64,000 nucleotides of DNA from Bacillota bacterium. Lineage in GTDB: Bacteria; Bacillota; Clostridia; Oscillospirales; Oscillospiraceae. The first letter of the stretch is position 1. Each line of letters begins with the position of its first letter. This document shows, one piece after another, positions 1 to 8,105 of this stretch. The position numbers were made by a program, and so were the translations under genes. A model generated the notes under the pieces. That model worked only from the letters and a program-made list of their open reading frames with translations. It did no database searches and was not told the DNA's origin. The DNA lies in the NCBI GenBank assembly GCA_030535235.1, contig JAUNCL010000005.1:38371-102370 (forward strand), written 5' to 3'.

Positions 1-17
1 GCTGCTGAACCCTTTCC

Positions 18-40
18 GCCTGCCTTCGGGCAGGCTTTAC
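18..40 (+). terminator. Hairpin, possible terminator of an upstream gene
   Basis: A GCCTGCC stem, a TTC loop and GGGCAGGC are followed by a short TTTA run. It would end a plus-strand gene lying before the window. The T run is short, so this is a weak call. Confidence 0.4.
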
Positions 41-61
41 ATAAACCTCCCCAAAATTACA

Positions 62-99
62 AAAACCAGAGGCCATGCGAGCTCACGGCCTCTGGTTTT
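62..99 (-). terminator. Rho-independent terminator of the acetyltransferase gene
   Basis: A 13-bp inverted repeat (AAAACCAGAGGCC and its complement) lies just after the stop codon at 104 on the minus strand and ends in a T run. It can also work for plus-strand transcripts. Confidence 0.8.
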
Positions 100-103
100 C
101 TTA

Positions 104-595
104 TCAGGATGGGCGCAGATCCTTGCGCATGTAGATGGTTTCGTCGATAGGGCTGTGGGTATAGCTGGGAATTTCATAAAAGCCCAGGTCCCGGTAGAGC
201 CGAAGGGCCTTCCCCAGGAATGGGAAAGTGTCCAGCACCATGGCCTCGTAGCCGTCCTTCCGGGCGTCGGCCAGGAGCATCTCCACCAGCTGGCGGGCGA
301 GACCCTGTCCCCGGAAGGCGGGGCGGATATACAGCCGCTTCATCTCGCAGCGGGTCTCGTCCAGCCGCTTCATGGCAATGCAGCCGGCGGCCGCCCCATC
401 CACCCGCACCAGGTACAGCCGCCCTCCGGGCTGGCCGTACTTCTCGTCCGGGCGGCGCAGTTCGGCATCAAACCGTTGGAGTTTTAAATAATCCATATAC
501 TCCGGGTCGTTGGCCACCACCATGGCGGCGTATTCCGATAACAGCTCCTGAATGGCCTCCAGCTCCTGGTAGGCCGGCTTGATGGTGATCTCCAC
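104..595 (-). CDS. GNAT family N-acetyltransferase
   Basis: The 163-residue protein has the GNAT acetyl-CoA loop RGQGLAR at about residues 95-101, preceded by the strand containing MKRLYIRP. A C-terminal LYRDLGFYE motif is typical of the last GNAT strands. Length matches a single GNAT domain. It should move an acetyl group from acetyl-CoA to an amine, but nothing here identifies the acceptor. The start is a GTG with a GGGGAGGG ribosome site just upstream. It is a single gene with its own terminator. Confidence 0.85.
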   Translation of the reverse strand: MEITIKPAYQELEAIQELLSEYAAMVVANDPEYMDYLKLQRFDAELRRPDEKYGQPGGRLYLVRVDGAAAGCIAMKRLDETRCEMKRLYIRPAFRGQGLARQLVEMLLADARKDGYEAMVLDTFPFLGKALRLYRDLGFYEIPSYTHSPIDETIYMRKDLRPS

Positions 596-630
596 GGGCT
601 CCCCTCCCTTTCCCCCTCTTTTCGTAATTC

Positions 631-655
631 GCGCCCTGCCCGACGGGCAGGGCGC
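631..655. terminator. Strong GC-rich hairpin between convergent-spaced minus genes
   Basis: GCGCCCTGCCC-GA-CGGGCAGGGCGC forms an 11-bp near-perfect stem just after the stop codon of the gene at 666. The T run is on the plus-strand side, so as a minus-strand terminator it is atypical. Confidence 0.45.
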
Positions 656-665
656 GGATGGTTTT

Positions 666-974
666 TTATGCTTCGGGTTCAGAGGGTTCCTCGGTCACAG
701 CGGGGGCCTCTGCCGCGTCCTCCGCAGCCCCTTCGGCGTCCACGAAATCGCCCTCAGCGACCTCCTCTTCCTTGTCCATGGGGTGGACCACGATGTCGTC
801 GTCCAGGTCGGCGGAGTAGAAGCCATCCTCCTCCCGGGCGCCCAGCTTGTCCGCGATGCTCTCCACGGTCTGCCGGATGGTCTCACGGTTCAGGTAGGCA
901 GCCACACCGCCGCCCACAGCAGCGGCCACAGCGCCCACGGCCAGCACAGTGCCGAGGCCAAACTTCTTTGCCAT
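666..974 (-). CDS. Small membrane-anchored acidic protein, unknown function
   Basis: The protein has 102 residues. A basic start (MAKK) is followed by a glycine/alanine-rich hydrophobic segment at about residues 6-27, which should be a membrane anchor or an uncleaved signal. The middle (about 28-60) looks helical, and the last 40 residues are rich in Glu, Asp and Ala. I do not recognise a family. An excellent AAGGAGG ribosome site fixes the start, and a consensus promoter lies 39 bp upstream, so the gene is expressed on its own rather than with the glycyl radical genes before it. Confidence 0.7.
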   Translation of the reverse strand: MAKKFGLGTVLAVGAVAAAVGGGVAAYLNRETIRQTVESIADKLGAREEDGFYSADLDDDIVVHPMDKEEEVAEGDFVDAEGAAEDAAEAPAVTEEPSEPEA

Positions 975-1012
975 TGCAATTCCTCCTTTTCTTCAAAAAA
1001 CGGGATTTCTAT

Positions 1013-1041
1013 ATTTTACCGATTTCTTCCTGATTTGTCAA
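1013..1041 (-). promoter_or_regulatory. Sigma-A-type promoter of the small membrane protein gene
   Basis: On the minus strand TTGACA (1041-1036) and TAAAAT (1018-1013) are separated by exactly 17 bp. The predicted transcript starts about 30 nt before the start codon at 974. Confidence 0.75.
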
Positions 1042-1048
1042 TCCGTCC

Positions 1049-1789
1049 TCACCGGTAGGAGACCACGGAGATCCCGTGCTCTGCTGCCATGGCCTGCCAG
1101 CAGTCCATCTGGGCCTGGGTGGGGATACCAAAGGCCGGGTCGGGCAGGGGCAGACCCAGCTGGCGGTATTTCTCCTCCCCGAACCTGTGGTAGGGCAGCA
1201 GCTCCAGCGCAGCCCCGGGGGCCCGGTCCCGGAGGAACCGGAAGGCGGCCTGTAGTACCTCGTCCTCCCCGTTGACTCCCAGGATCACCGGGATCCGCAC
1301 CACCAGGGGGATCCCGGACCGGGCTGCGCGCTGGATATTCTCTAAAATCCGGCAGTTGTCCCGTCCGGTGAACCGTCGGTGGGCCGCCGGGTCCGGGTGC
1401 TTCAGGTCCATAAAAATCTGATTCATCTTCCTCAGGGTAGGCTCCAGGCGGTCAAAGTCGAAGTCCCCGCAGGTCTCCAGGGCCAGATCGTACCCCTCGT
1501 CATAGAGGGCATCGGTGAGCTCTGCCAGAAAGTTTGGCTGGGCGGTGGCCTCCCCGCCGGTAAAGGTCACACCTCCCCCGGAGAACCGGTAAAAGACGGC
1601 CTGCCGGCGGATCTCCGCCAGAATCTCCTCGGTCTCCGCCCAGTGGCTCATGGGATTGTGCCGGGTCTGCCCCTCGGGGTTGGCGCACCAGGCGCACCGG
1701 AGGGGACAGCCCGCCAGAAATAGATTGGTTCGGATACCCTCCCCGTCGTTGACCGAGAAGTGCTGGAGCTGCATGATATATCCGCCCAT
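1049..1789 (-). CDS. Glycyl radical enzyme activase (radical SAM)
   Basis: The 246-residue radical SAM protein should install the glycyl radical on the enzyme encoded immediately upstream. The [4Fe-4S] motif CxxxCxxC is at Cys28, Cys32 and Cys35, and the SAM-contacting GGE is at 78-80. DGEGIR at 15-20 matches the activase signature. There is no cysteine-rich insert after the radical SAM motif, so this is the short pyruvate formate-lyase activase type rather than the longer type with two extra clusters. The gene starts 3 bp after the lyase stop codon. An internal ATG at 1774 is a possible alternative start. Confidence 0.9.
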   Translation of the reverse strand: MGGYIMQLQHFSVNDGEGIRTNLFLAGCPLRCAWCANPEGQTRHNPMSHWAETEEILAEIRRQAVFYRFSGGGVTFTGGEATAQPNFLAELTDALYDEGYDLALETCGDFDFDRLEPTLRKMNQIFMDLKHPDPAAHRRFTGRDNCRILENIQRAARSGIPLVVRIPVILGVNGEDEVLQAAFRFLRDRAPGAALELLPYHRFGEEKYRQLGLPLPDPAFGIPTQAQMDCWQAMAAEHGISVVSYR

Positions 1790-1792
1790 GTG

Positions 1793-4159
1793 TCAGTAGC
1801 TGTGCTCCGTCCGGGCGATGATGGCGTCCTGCATAGACTTGGACAGATTCACAAATTGGGTGGAGTACCCCGCCACCCGGACCAGCAGGTCCTTGTAGTT
1901 CTCCGGGTGGGCCTGGGCATCCCGCAGGGTCTCCGAGGAGATGCAGTTGAACTGCACATGGAAGGCCCCCAGGGAGAAGAGGGTCTGGACCATAGCCCCC
2001 AAGTTGGCCTGCCCCCGCTTGGTGGCCACCAGTTCGGGGTTCAGGCGGAGGTTCAGCAGGGTGCCGCCGGAGTGGATCTCCTGGTTGAGTTTGGCGGCCG
2101 AGCGCATGGCAGCCAGAGGGGTGGAGGTATCAGTGCCCACGAAGGGGGACACCCCCTCGCTGGAGGGCTCCCCGTGCTTCCGCCCGTCGGGGGTTGCCCC
2201 CAGGACCCGGCCCATGGGGATGTAGTTGGAGATACCCATGAAGGCAGTCAGGAAGGGGGACCCAAAGATATCCTTATACTGGTGGATCTCCCGGTAGAAG
2301 TGGTTGGCGATCTCCACCGCCAGGTCGTCTACCTCGTCCTGGTCGTTGCCGTACTTGGGGCAGTCCCTGGCCTGCTGCCGGAGGTCCTCGTACCCCTCCC
2401 AGTTGGCCCGGAGGGCCTTCACCAGGGTCTCCATGGTGAAGACCTTGTCCTCAAAGACCAGCTTCTTCACGGCGGCCAGGGAGTTGGCGGTCACCGCCAG
2501 GCCGATGCCGGTGATGACCGGGCCGATGTTGTACTTGGCGCCTCCCTGGGAGAGGTCCTTACCGGACTCCATGCAGTGCTCGATGCAGGAGGACAGGAAG
2601 GGCCGGGGAACCATTTCCTTGTGGAGCCGCTGGGCCTCCACGGTGAGAATGATGGAGTGGCGGCAGAGGTTGTCGAACTGCCGGTAGAAGGCCGCCATGA
2701 CCTCCTCAAAGGTCCCGAACTGCGCGGCGGGCTTTTCGGTCAGACCCATCTGCTCCCCGGTCATGAGGCTGGCCCCCTGGTTCAGGGCGTACTCCAGGGC
2801 GGAGCCGAAGTTCATGTTCACGGCGGCGGTCCACTCGCCGGTCTTGCGGAAGTGGGGCACCACGCAGCCGCAGTTGTTCCAGTCCCTGGCGTCCTCAGGC
2901 TCGTAGCCGGCGTTGAGGAGCATCTGATAGCCCACGCTGTCGCTGTGGATGGCGGGGAAGCCGGTGCCGGTGGACACCAGATGGGTCACAGCATCCAGAA
3001 ATTCCCGGGGGCAGTCGGCCTGAACCCGGACGGACAGACCGGGCTGGTGGGTCCTGACCTCCTCGGTGGCCTTCATGGCCATGAAGGTGACGGGGTTGGT
3101 GCCGTCGTGGCCGTCCCGCTTTTTGCCCCCCACGGTAAGGTTCTGGAACTGGTTGTATCCGGCAAAATAGTCAGCGGTGTTGGAGGAGATGGTCCACACC
3201 CACTCGGAGTATTTCAGCCACAGGGCCTCGATCAGCTCCTGGGCAAAGTCCTCCGTAACGGCCCCCCGGGCCAAATCGGCCTCGTAGTAGGGGTCCATGT
3301 ACTGGTCAAAGCGGCCGGGGTTCAGAGACAGGGGATTCTCCGACAGAATGCCCCCCACCTGGACGAACCACAGGAACTGGATGGCCTCATAAAAGCTCTC
3401 CGGGGGATGCTCCGGGACCCGGCGGCAGTTTTGGGCGATGGTCCGCAGCTCGGCAGCCCGGGTCTCATCGGTCTCCTGGCCGGCCAGACGCTCTGCCTCA
3501 TCGGCGTAGCGGTTGGCATAGCGGATGATCCCCCGGGAGGTCCAGAGGACGGACTGATAGAACTCCTTCTTCTCCAGGTCGGCGGGGTCCGTGGGATTCA
3601 GGGCGGCGATGTGCTCCTCCGCCTCCCGGATGATGCCGCCGAAGCCCTTTTTGAACAGGACGTCCTGGTAGTCGGGGGTGATTTCCCCCACCGCCTGCCG
3701 CCACTTGGAGTCGTTGTCCAGAATGCCCGTGTCCACACCGATGCGGCGGGTGTCCTCGGGCAGCCGGGCCAGAAAGGCCTCCTCAAGGGACTTACCCTTC
3801 CAGTAGGGAAAAATCTCCCGGCGGACAAAGTCCCGCTGCTCATCGGTCATGAGATAGGGGTCCTGGGGCCGGGTGGCAAAGGTGTCCATCTCCCGGTCCA
3901 CCCACATCCAGGAGAACTCCGGGGTCAGGATGCCGCACTTGCGGAACTCGCCGATGGCCCCCACCACCAGCTCTCCCTCAAAAATGTGGACCTCCAGCCG
4001 GTCGCAGCAGTCGTAAAAGGCCCTGGCCCGGCGGATGGCCACGGGCAGGCCCTCGGTCTCCTTGTGGGAGTCCGTCCAGATCTTCGCCCGCTGGCAGGAG
4101 ATCTCCGGCTTGGCGTTGACATAGTTCTGTCGTATTGCTTCAATGCGTTGGGTGATCAC
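1793..4159 (-). CDS. Glycyl radical enzyme (PFL-like), substrate unknown
   Basis: The 788-residue protein has both hallmarks of the family: a C-terminal RVAGYS motif, with the radical glycine at Gly764, and an active-site CGCV loop at 430-433, with the thiyl cysteine probably Cys432. The two residues after the cysteine are Val-Val, so the Glu of the GCVE motif used by diol, choline and hydroxyproline eliminases is absent. The adjacent Cys-Cys pair of pyruvate formate-lyase is also absent (it is Cys-Gly-Cys). The reaction is therefore open. Start is GTG at 4159 after a GAGG. Only the activase follows; no shell protein, transporter or downstream enzyme is beside it. Confidence 0.9.
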   Translation of the reverse strand: MITQRIEAIRQNYVNAKPEISCQRAKIWTDSHKETEGLPVAIRRARAFYDCCDRLEVHIFEGELVVGAIGEFRKCGILTPEFSWMWVDREMDTFATRPQDPYLMTDEQRDFVRREIFPYWKGKSLEEAFLARLPEDTRRIGVDTGILDNDSKWRQAVGEITPDYQDVLFKKGFGGIIREAEEHIAALNPTDPADLEKKEFYQSVLWTSRGIIRYANRYADEAERLAGQETDETRAAELRTIAQNCRRVPEHPPESFYEAIQFLWFVQVGGILSENPLSLNPGRFDQYMDPYYEADLARGAVTEDFAQELIEALWLKYSEWVWTISSNTADYFAGYNQFQNLTVGGKKRDGHDGTNPVTFMAMKATEEVRTHQPGLSVRVQADCPREFLDAVTHLVSTGTGFPAIHSDSVGYQMLLNAGYEPEDARDWNNCGCVVPHFRKTGEWTAAVNMNFGSALEYALNQGASLMTGEQMGLTEKPAAQFGTFEEVMAAFYRQFDNLCRHSIILTVEAQRLHKEMVPRPFLSSCIEHCMESGKDLSQGGAKYNIGPVITGIGLAVTANSLAAVKKLVFEDKVFTMETLVKALRANWEGYEDLRQQARDCPKYGNDQDEVDDLAVEIANHFYREIHQYKDIFGSPFLTAFMGISNYIPMGRVLGATPDGRKHGEPSSEGVSPFVGTDTSTPLAAMRSAAKLNQEIHSGGTLLNLRLNPELVATKRGQANLGAMVQTLFSLGAFHVQFNCISSETLRDAQAHPENYKDLLVRVAGYSTQFVNLSKSMQDAIIARTEHSY

Positions 4160-4308
4160 AGCGCCTCACGCTCCTCACGTTTTCACAGTATCATGATCCA
4201 CGAATGATTTCATAAGTTTTCATTGTTTTACATGTTATCTTACTGCCGGGAGCGGGGTGGTGTCAACCCAAAATCCCTTTTCCGATTGGAGGTCCTATGT
4301 GCAGACAG

Positions 4309-4360
4309 CAAAAAAGTAACCCTTGACCGGTGGAATCTCACCACATCAGTCAAGGGTTAC
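4309..4360 (-). terminator. Terminator of the structured RNA candidate
   Basis: A 12-bp perfect stem, GTAACCCTTGAC with GTCAAGGGTTAC, encloses a smaller GTGG/CCAC stem and is followed on the minus strand by six Ts. It is a textbook intrinsic terminator. Confidence 0.9.
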
Positions 4361-4567
4361 TCTGAACTCTTATTATCTAACATCAATTTAACCTCTCTTT
4401 CGTAGGATAGACACTGGCTTTTCATTCGACTGAAACCTTGTTCCAAACACTTCTTACAATCTATATCAACCCTCATAAGTGAGGTAACCTTTATGTTGGA
4501 GCAGTTCTTCCGAAGGAAAGCGACTGTCGCGGGGTTAGCTGTACATGGGACTCATTCCTTTCTTGTG
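4309..4567 (-). ncRNA. Structured noncoding RNA candidate, about 260 nt
   Basis: This stretch has no plausible reading frame but is bounded by a promoter (4603-4575) and a strong terminator (4360-4309) on the minus strand. In RNA sense it shows several local hairpins: a TTCG-capped stem near 4510, CCTCA-CTTA-TGAGG near 4480, and GGTTTCA-N6-TGAAAAGCC near 4430. Its base composition is far more AT-rich than the flanking genes. Size and layout fit a large regulatory RNA such as the 6S or raiA-motif classes; I cannot assign a family by eye. It ends about 150 bp before the glycyl radical enzyme start. Confidence 0.6.
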
Positions 4568-4574
4568 TGACTAT

Positions 4575-4603
4575 AATATAGCACAGATTTCCCCGTCCGA
4601 CAA
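4575..4603 (-). promoter_or_regulatory. Promoter of the structured RNA candidate
   Basis: On the minus strand TTGTCG (4603-4598) and TATATT (4580-4575) are 17 bp apart, placing the transcript start near 4567. Confidence 0.55.
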
Positions 4604-4719
4604 CCCCTGATTTTATACAAAATCACGGGCCCAAAACTGAACAAAACGCAGATTTTCCTCCGTCCCGGGACCATTCCATTGACATTCCCACCGTCCCTGT
4701 GGTATCGTAAATATATTGT

Positions 4720-4759
4720 GGGAGCGTCGCAGAACGAAAATTCTGCGGCGCTCCCTTTT
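4720..4759. terminator. Hairpin overlapping the 3' end of the SIR2-like gene
   Basis: GGGAGCGTCGCAGAA and TTCTGCGGCGCTCCC form a 15-bp stem with one G-T pair. The T run is on the plus-strand side and touches the stop codon of the SIR2-like gene. It can end the SIR2-like transcript only weakly, but would be a good terminator for a plus-strand transcript. Confidence 0.55.
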
Positions 4760-5690
4760 ACCTTCTCTCGTTGACCATCCGGCCGATCTCCCGGACGGCT
4801 TTTTCATAAAAGCCCTGATACTCCTCGGGGTTGAGCTCCGCCATGCCCAGGGAAAGGTGTTCGGCCCGGTAGGCCCGGAGGAGGGCGATCTTGGTCACCG
4901 CCGACTTCCGGTCCGGCTCGATGAAATAGAGGGTCCCGTGGGGGGAGATCTCCCGCTTCTTCCGGCAGAGGAGCCACCACAGGTCCATCTCCGCCGTGTC
5001 GAAGCCGAAGCCCAGGCAGTAGACGTCCCCCAGAATGAAGTAGTCCAGCCAGCTCATCACCGGCAGGCCATCGGAGCCGTCGGGGGTGGGATAGCGGCGG
5101 TTTGGAGTCCGGTGGGTCAGGTAGTCGTCGTAGCAGAAGAGGAGGTTGCCGTAGAAATAGTGACCCAAAATCACCGAGTCAGGCTTCCGGGCCTCCCCGT
5201 GGACGTGAAAAAGGGGGACCTCCCCCCGCTGGGTAGGCAGGGAATAGTAGGTGTGGAGCATGAACCGCTTTTCCGCCCGCCGGACCGCCGGGGTGTGCCG
5301 CTGATACCTGCGGTACCGGCTCCGGACGTTCAGGAAATCCGGGTCGGCGGCGCACTCCAGCTCATAGGTGAAGTTGGGGGTCAGGATGCAGTCAAAGGGC
5401 ATGGACAGCAGCTTTCTCAGTTGGCTGTTCAGCCAGGGGTGGAGCTCGCACCGGGTCAACTCCTGCCGGAGGTCCTTGAGGGATTCGTCCACATGGTCCT
5501 CACTGAGGAGGACGGCCTGCATGGGCAGGGGGATGGTCTTGACCTCCTCCGGGGTGAAGGCGGTGCGGTTGATCTTCTGGAGCAGCCCCGCCCAGGAGGC
5601 GCCGCCGTAGACCCGGTTCATGCCGTTGCCCAGGAGCAGAACCTGGGGCCGGGTGTGGCGCTGGATGGTGAGCTGCGAGGTCGTTTTCAT
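4758..5690 (-). CDS. SIR2-like domain protein
   Basis: The 310-residue protein carries the sequence marks of the SIR2-like NAD-binding fold. GNGMNR at 21-26 follows a hydrophobic strand, TPNFTYE is at 104-110, HVHGE is at 162-166 (His164 is the likely catalytic histidine), and a GxGFDxAExDLWW motif is at 227-239. The domain fills almost the whole protein; no second effector or sensor domain is visible. Family members either deacylate proteins or hydrolyse NAD, the latter often in phage defence. Which applies is not shown here. The gene stands alone, divergent from a helicase gene. Confidence 0.8.
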   Translation of the reverse strand: MKTTSQLTIQRHTRPQVLLLGNGMNRVYGGASWAGLLQKINRTAFTPEEVKTIPLPMQAVLLSEDHVDESLKDLRQELTRCELHPWLNSQLRKLLSMPFDCILTPNFTYELECAADPDFLNVRSRYRRYQRHTPAVRRAEKRFMLHTYYSLPTQRGEVPLFHVHGEARKPDSVILGHYFYGNLLFCYDDYLTHRTPNRRYPTPDGSDGLPVMSWLDYFILGDVYCLGFGFDTAEMDLWWLLCRKKREISPHGTLYFIEPDRKSAVTKIALLRAYRAEHLSLGMAELNPEEYQGFYEKAVREIGRMVNERR

Positions 5691-5723
5691 GGGGGTCCCT
5701 CCCTGGGAATGAATGTCAAATTC

Positions 5724-5752
5724 AGTATGGTCCCTTGCTTCCCAAAAGTCAA
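5724..5752 (-). promoter_or_regulatory. Promoter of the SIR2-like gene
   Basis: On the minus strand TTGACT (5752-5747) and CATACT (5729-5724) are 17 bp apart, about 35 bp before the ATG at 5690. A TACAAT at 5801-5806 on the plus strand could serve the divergent helicase gene. Confidence 0.55.
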
Positions 5753-5853
5753 GGGACTTCTGCGTTGTAATCCTCTCTTTCCCAACGGGGCATACTATGG
5801 TACAATGCTTTTAAGAAATCGTCGAAAAACCGCTCCCAGAAAGGAAACCGCGT

Positions 5854-8100
5854 ATGGCAAACCACAGTCAGGGAAAATACTGGTCCCCCTCCCTTCTGAA
5901 AGCCCGGGGCTGGACCAACGAACTGATCAGCGTCCTCCTGCCCAAGCCCCGGTACCGGCGGATCAACGGCCGCTCCCTGCCCCTGTGGCACCGGGACGAT
6001 GTGCGGGCCGCCGAGGCCACCGAGACCTTTCGCCAAAAGGCCCGCACCCCCAAGCCCGCCGGGCAGGCCGCCGAGGCTGCCAGAGTGGCCGCCCAGCGAA
6101 CCGCCCGGGTCCTGGAGGAGCTCTGGACCGCCTGCCCCCGGGAGGAGGGAAACCCCGCCTGGGTCCTGGCCGGGTACTATCACCAGGTCATCCTCCAGAG
6201 TCTGCCCGCCGCCGCCAAGAGCCGTCCCCTGCGGCTGACCCAGGTCTCCGGCTATCTGAGCCAGTTCCTGTCCCTGGAAAAGCGCTGCGACGGCAGCCAG
6301 CTCCCCGGGGACCTGACCCACTTCGTCCAGACCGGGGTGTGGCTGGGGGATAACCTGTCCTCCCCTCTGGCAGGAGAGGTCAAGGCCCGCTATCCCCAGG
6401 TCCTTTCCGCCGCCGCAGCCCAGGCCATCCGGGAGTTTACCGAGGCCCAGCCCGAGGCCGACCTGGATGCCCTATTGGGGATGAAGGAGTTCCCGGTGAA
6501 GCAGCTCCTCTCCCGGCCCCTGGGCTACCTCTACTCGGTCTGCTATGTCCCTCAGGCCATCCGCACCAGTCTCCAGGTCCTCATGGCCCTGAACCCCAAG
6601 GACGAGTACCCCGAGGCCCGGGCCATGACCCGCCGCTTTGTCCTCCACATCGGCGGCACCAACACCGGCAAGACCTACGCCGGCTTCCAGCGGCTGAAGC
6701 AGGCCCGGACCGGGGTGTACCTGGCTCCCCTGCGGCTTCTGGCCCTGGAGGCCCAGGAAATTCTGCTGGAGGCCGGGGTAGACTGCAGCCTCACCACCGG
6801 CGAGGAGGAGGACCGCCGGGAGGAGGACACCCATGTGGCCGCCACGGCGGAAAAGCTGGACCTGAAAAAGGTCTACGACGTGGCGGTCATCGACGAGTGC
6901 CAGATGATCGCCGACCGCCAGCGGGGGTACGCCTGGACCCGGGCCATCTTAGGGGTCCAGGCCCCGGAGATCCACCTCTGCGCCGCCCCCGAGGCCAAGG
7001 ACCTGCTCATCCGCCTCATCGAGAGCTGCGGTGACAGCTATGAGGTGGAGATCCACAACCGAAAGACCCCCCTGCTCTGCATGAACCACACGGTGGACTA
7101 CACCCGGGTCCAGCCCGGGGACGCCCTCATCACCTTCTCCAAGGTGGGGGTCCTCAGCGTGGCCGAGGACCTGCGCCAGGCCGGGAAGGAACCGGCCATC
7201 ATCTACGGCGCCCTCCCCTACTCCACCCGCCGGAAGCAGATGGAGGGCTTTCTGGCCGGGGACATGGAGTATGTGGTGTCCACCGACGCCATCGGCATGG
7301 GTCTGAACCTGCCCATCCGCCGGATCATCTTCATGGACACGGAAAAGTTCGACGGTGTGGAGCGGCGGGAGCTGAAGCCGGAGGAGATCCAGCAGATCGC
7401 CGGCCGGGCGGGCCGCTACGGCATGTACGACAAGGGCTATGTGGGGGCCACCCAGAACCTGGGGGCCATCCGCCAGGGCCTGAACACCGTGGTGCCCCCG
7501 CTCCAGCAGGCGGTGGCCGGGTTCTCCGACCTGGTTCTCATGGTGGATTTTGACCTGCTGGAGGTCCTCACCGAGTGGAACCGGATGCCCACAGTGGAGC
7601 CCTATATCAAGCTGGATATCAGCCGCTACCTCACCATCATCTCCAAGATCCGGGAGATGGGCTTCGTCCTCACCAAGGACCAGGAGTTAAGAGCGGCCAA
7701 CATCCCCTTTGACGAGACGGAAGAAGCCCTGCGGGACCTCTTTTTCCACTTCCTCCGGCTCTACCAGCAGGGGGAGGAGATCCAGCAGCCCGGCTTCCCG
7801 GAGGACCGCCAGCGAACCCTGCCGGAGCTGGAGCTTTATTGCCGGAAGCTGGACCTGTACTTCTCCTTCGCCAAGGCCTTCGGCTGCCCGGTGGACGAGG
7901 ACGCGCTCTATGACAAGCGGGAGGAGGTGGCCGAGGAGATCAACGAAATTCTCCTCCACCGGCTGAAGAACAACATCCGCTTCTGCGCCCGGTGCGGGGC
8001 CGCCCTGCCCCTCCACCACCACGGCCGCCTGTGTGAGGCCTGCTTCCAGAAGCAGCGCCGGGCTGCCGGCGGCTTCCACAGACAAAACCGCGGGAGGTAA
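5854..8100 (+). CDS. SUV3-like ATP-dependent RNA/DNA helicase
   Basis: The 748-residue superfamily 2 helicase has Walker A GGTNTGKT at 267-274, motif II DECQ at 347-350, STDAIGMGLNL at 476-486 and motif VI QIAGRAGR at 514-521. The DECQ box with QIAGRAGR and the FxGVERREL segment resemble SUV3, the helicase of the mitochondrial RNA degradosome. About 250 residues before the helicase core form an extra N-terminal domain I cannot name. A C-terminal zinc ribbon has CxxC pairs at 711/714 and 727/730. The start follows an AAAGGAAA site. The next gene begins 5 bp after the stop and should be cotranscribed. Confidence 0.85.
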   Translation: MANHSQGKYWSPSLLKARGWTNELISVLLPKPRYRRINGRSLPLWHRDDVRAAEATETFRQKARTPKPAGQAAEAARVAAQRTARVLEELWTACPREEGNPAWVLAGYYHQVILQSLPAAAKSRPLRLTQVSGYLSQFLSLEKRCDGSQLPGDLTHFVQTGVWLGDNLSSPLAGEVKARYPQVLSAAAAQAIREFTEAQPEADLDALLGMKEFPVKQLLSRPLGYLYSVCYVPQAIRTSLQVLMALNPKDEYPEARAMTRRFVLHIGGTNTGKTYAGFQRLKQARTGVYLAPLRLLALEAQEILLEAGVDCSLTTGEEEDRREEDTHVAATAEKLDLKKVYDVAVIDECQMIADRQRGYAWTRAILGVQAPEIHLCAAPEAKDLLIRLIESCGDSYEVEIHNRKTPLLCMNHTVDYTRVQPGDALITFSKVGVLSVAEDLRQAGKEPAIIYGALPYSTRRKQMEGFLAGDMEYVVSTDAIGMGLNLPIRRIIFMDTEKFDGVERRELKPEEIQQIAGRAGRYGMYDKGYVGATQNLGAIRQGLNTVVPPLQQAVAGFSDLVLMVDFDLLEVLTEWNRMPTVEPYIKLDISRYLTIISKIREMGFVLTKDQELRAANIPFDETEEALRDLFFHFLRLYQQGEEIQQPGFPEDRQRTLPELELYCRKLDLYFSFAKAFGCPVDEDALYDKREEVAEEINEILLHRLKNNIRFCARCGAALPLHHHGRLCEACFQKQRRAAGGFHRQNRGR

Positions 8101-8105
8101 GCACC

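Noticed and set aside
1760-4207. An 815-codon open frame on the plus strand opposite the glycyl radical enzyme
   Set aside because: It mirrors the real minus-strand gene, has low-complexity Gly/Val/Leu/His-rich translation and no family motif. GC-rich DNA leaves long antisense frames.
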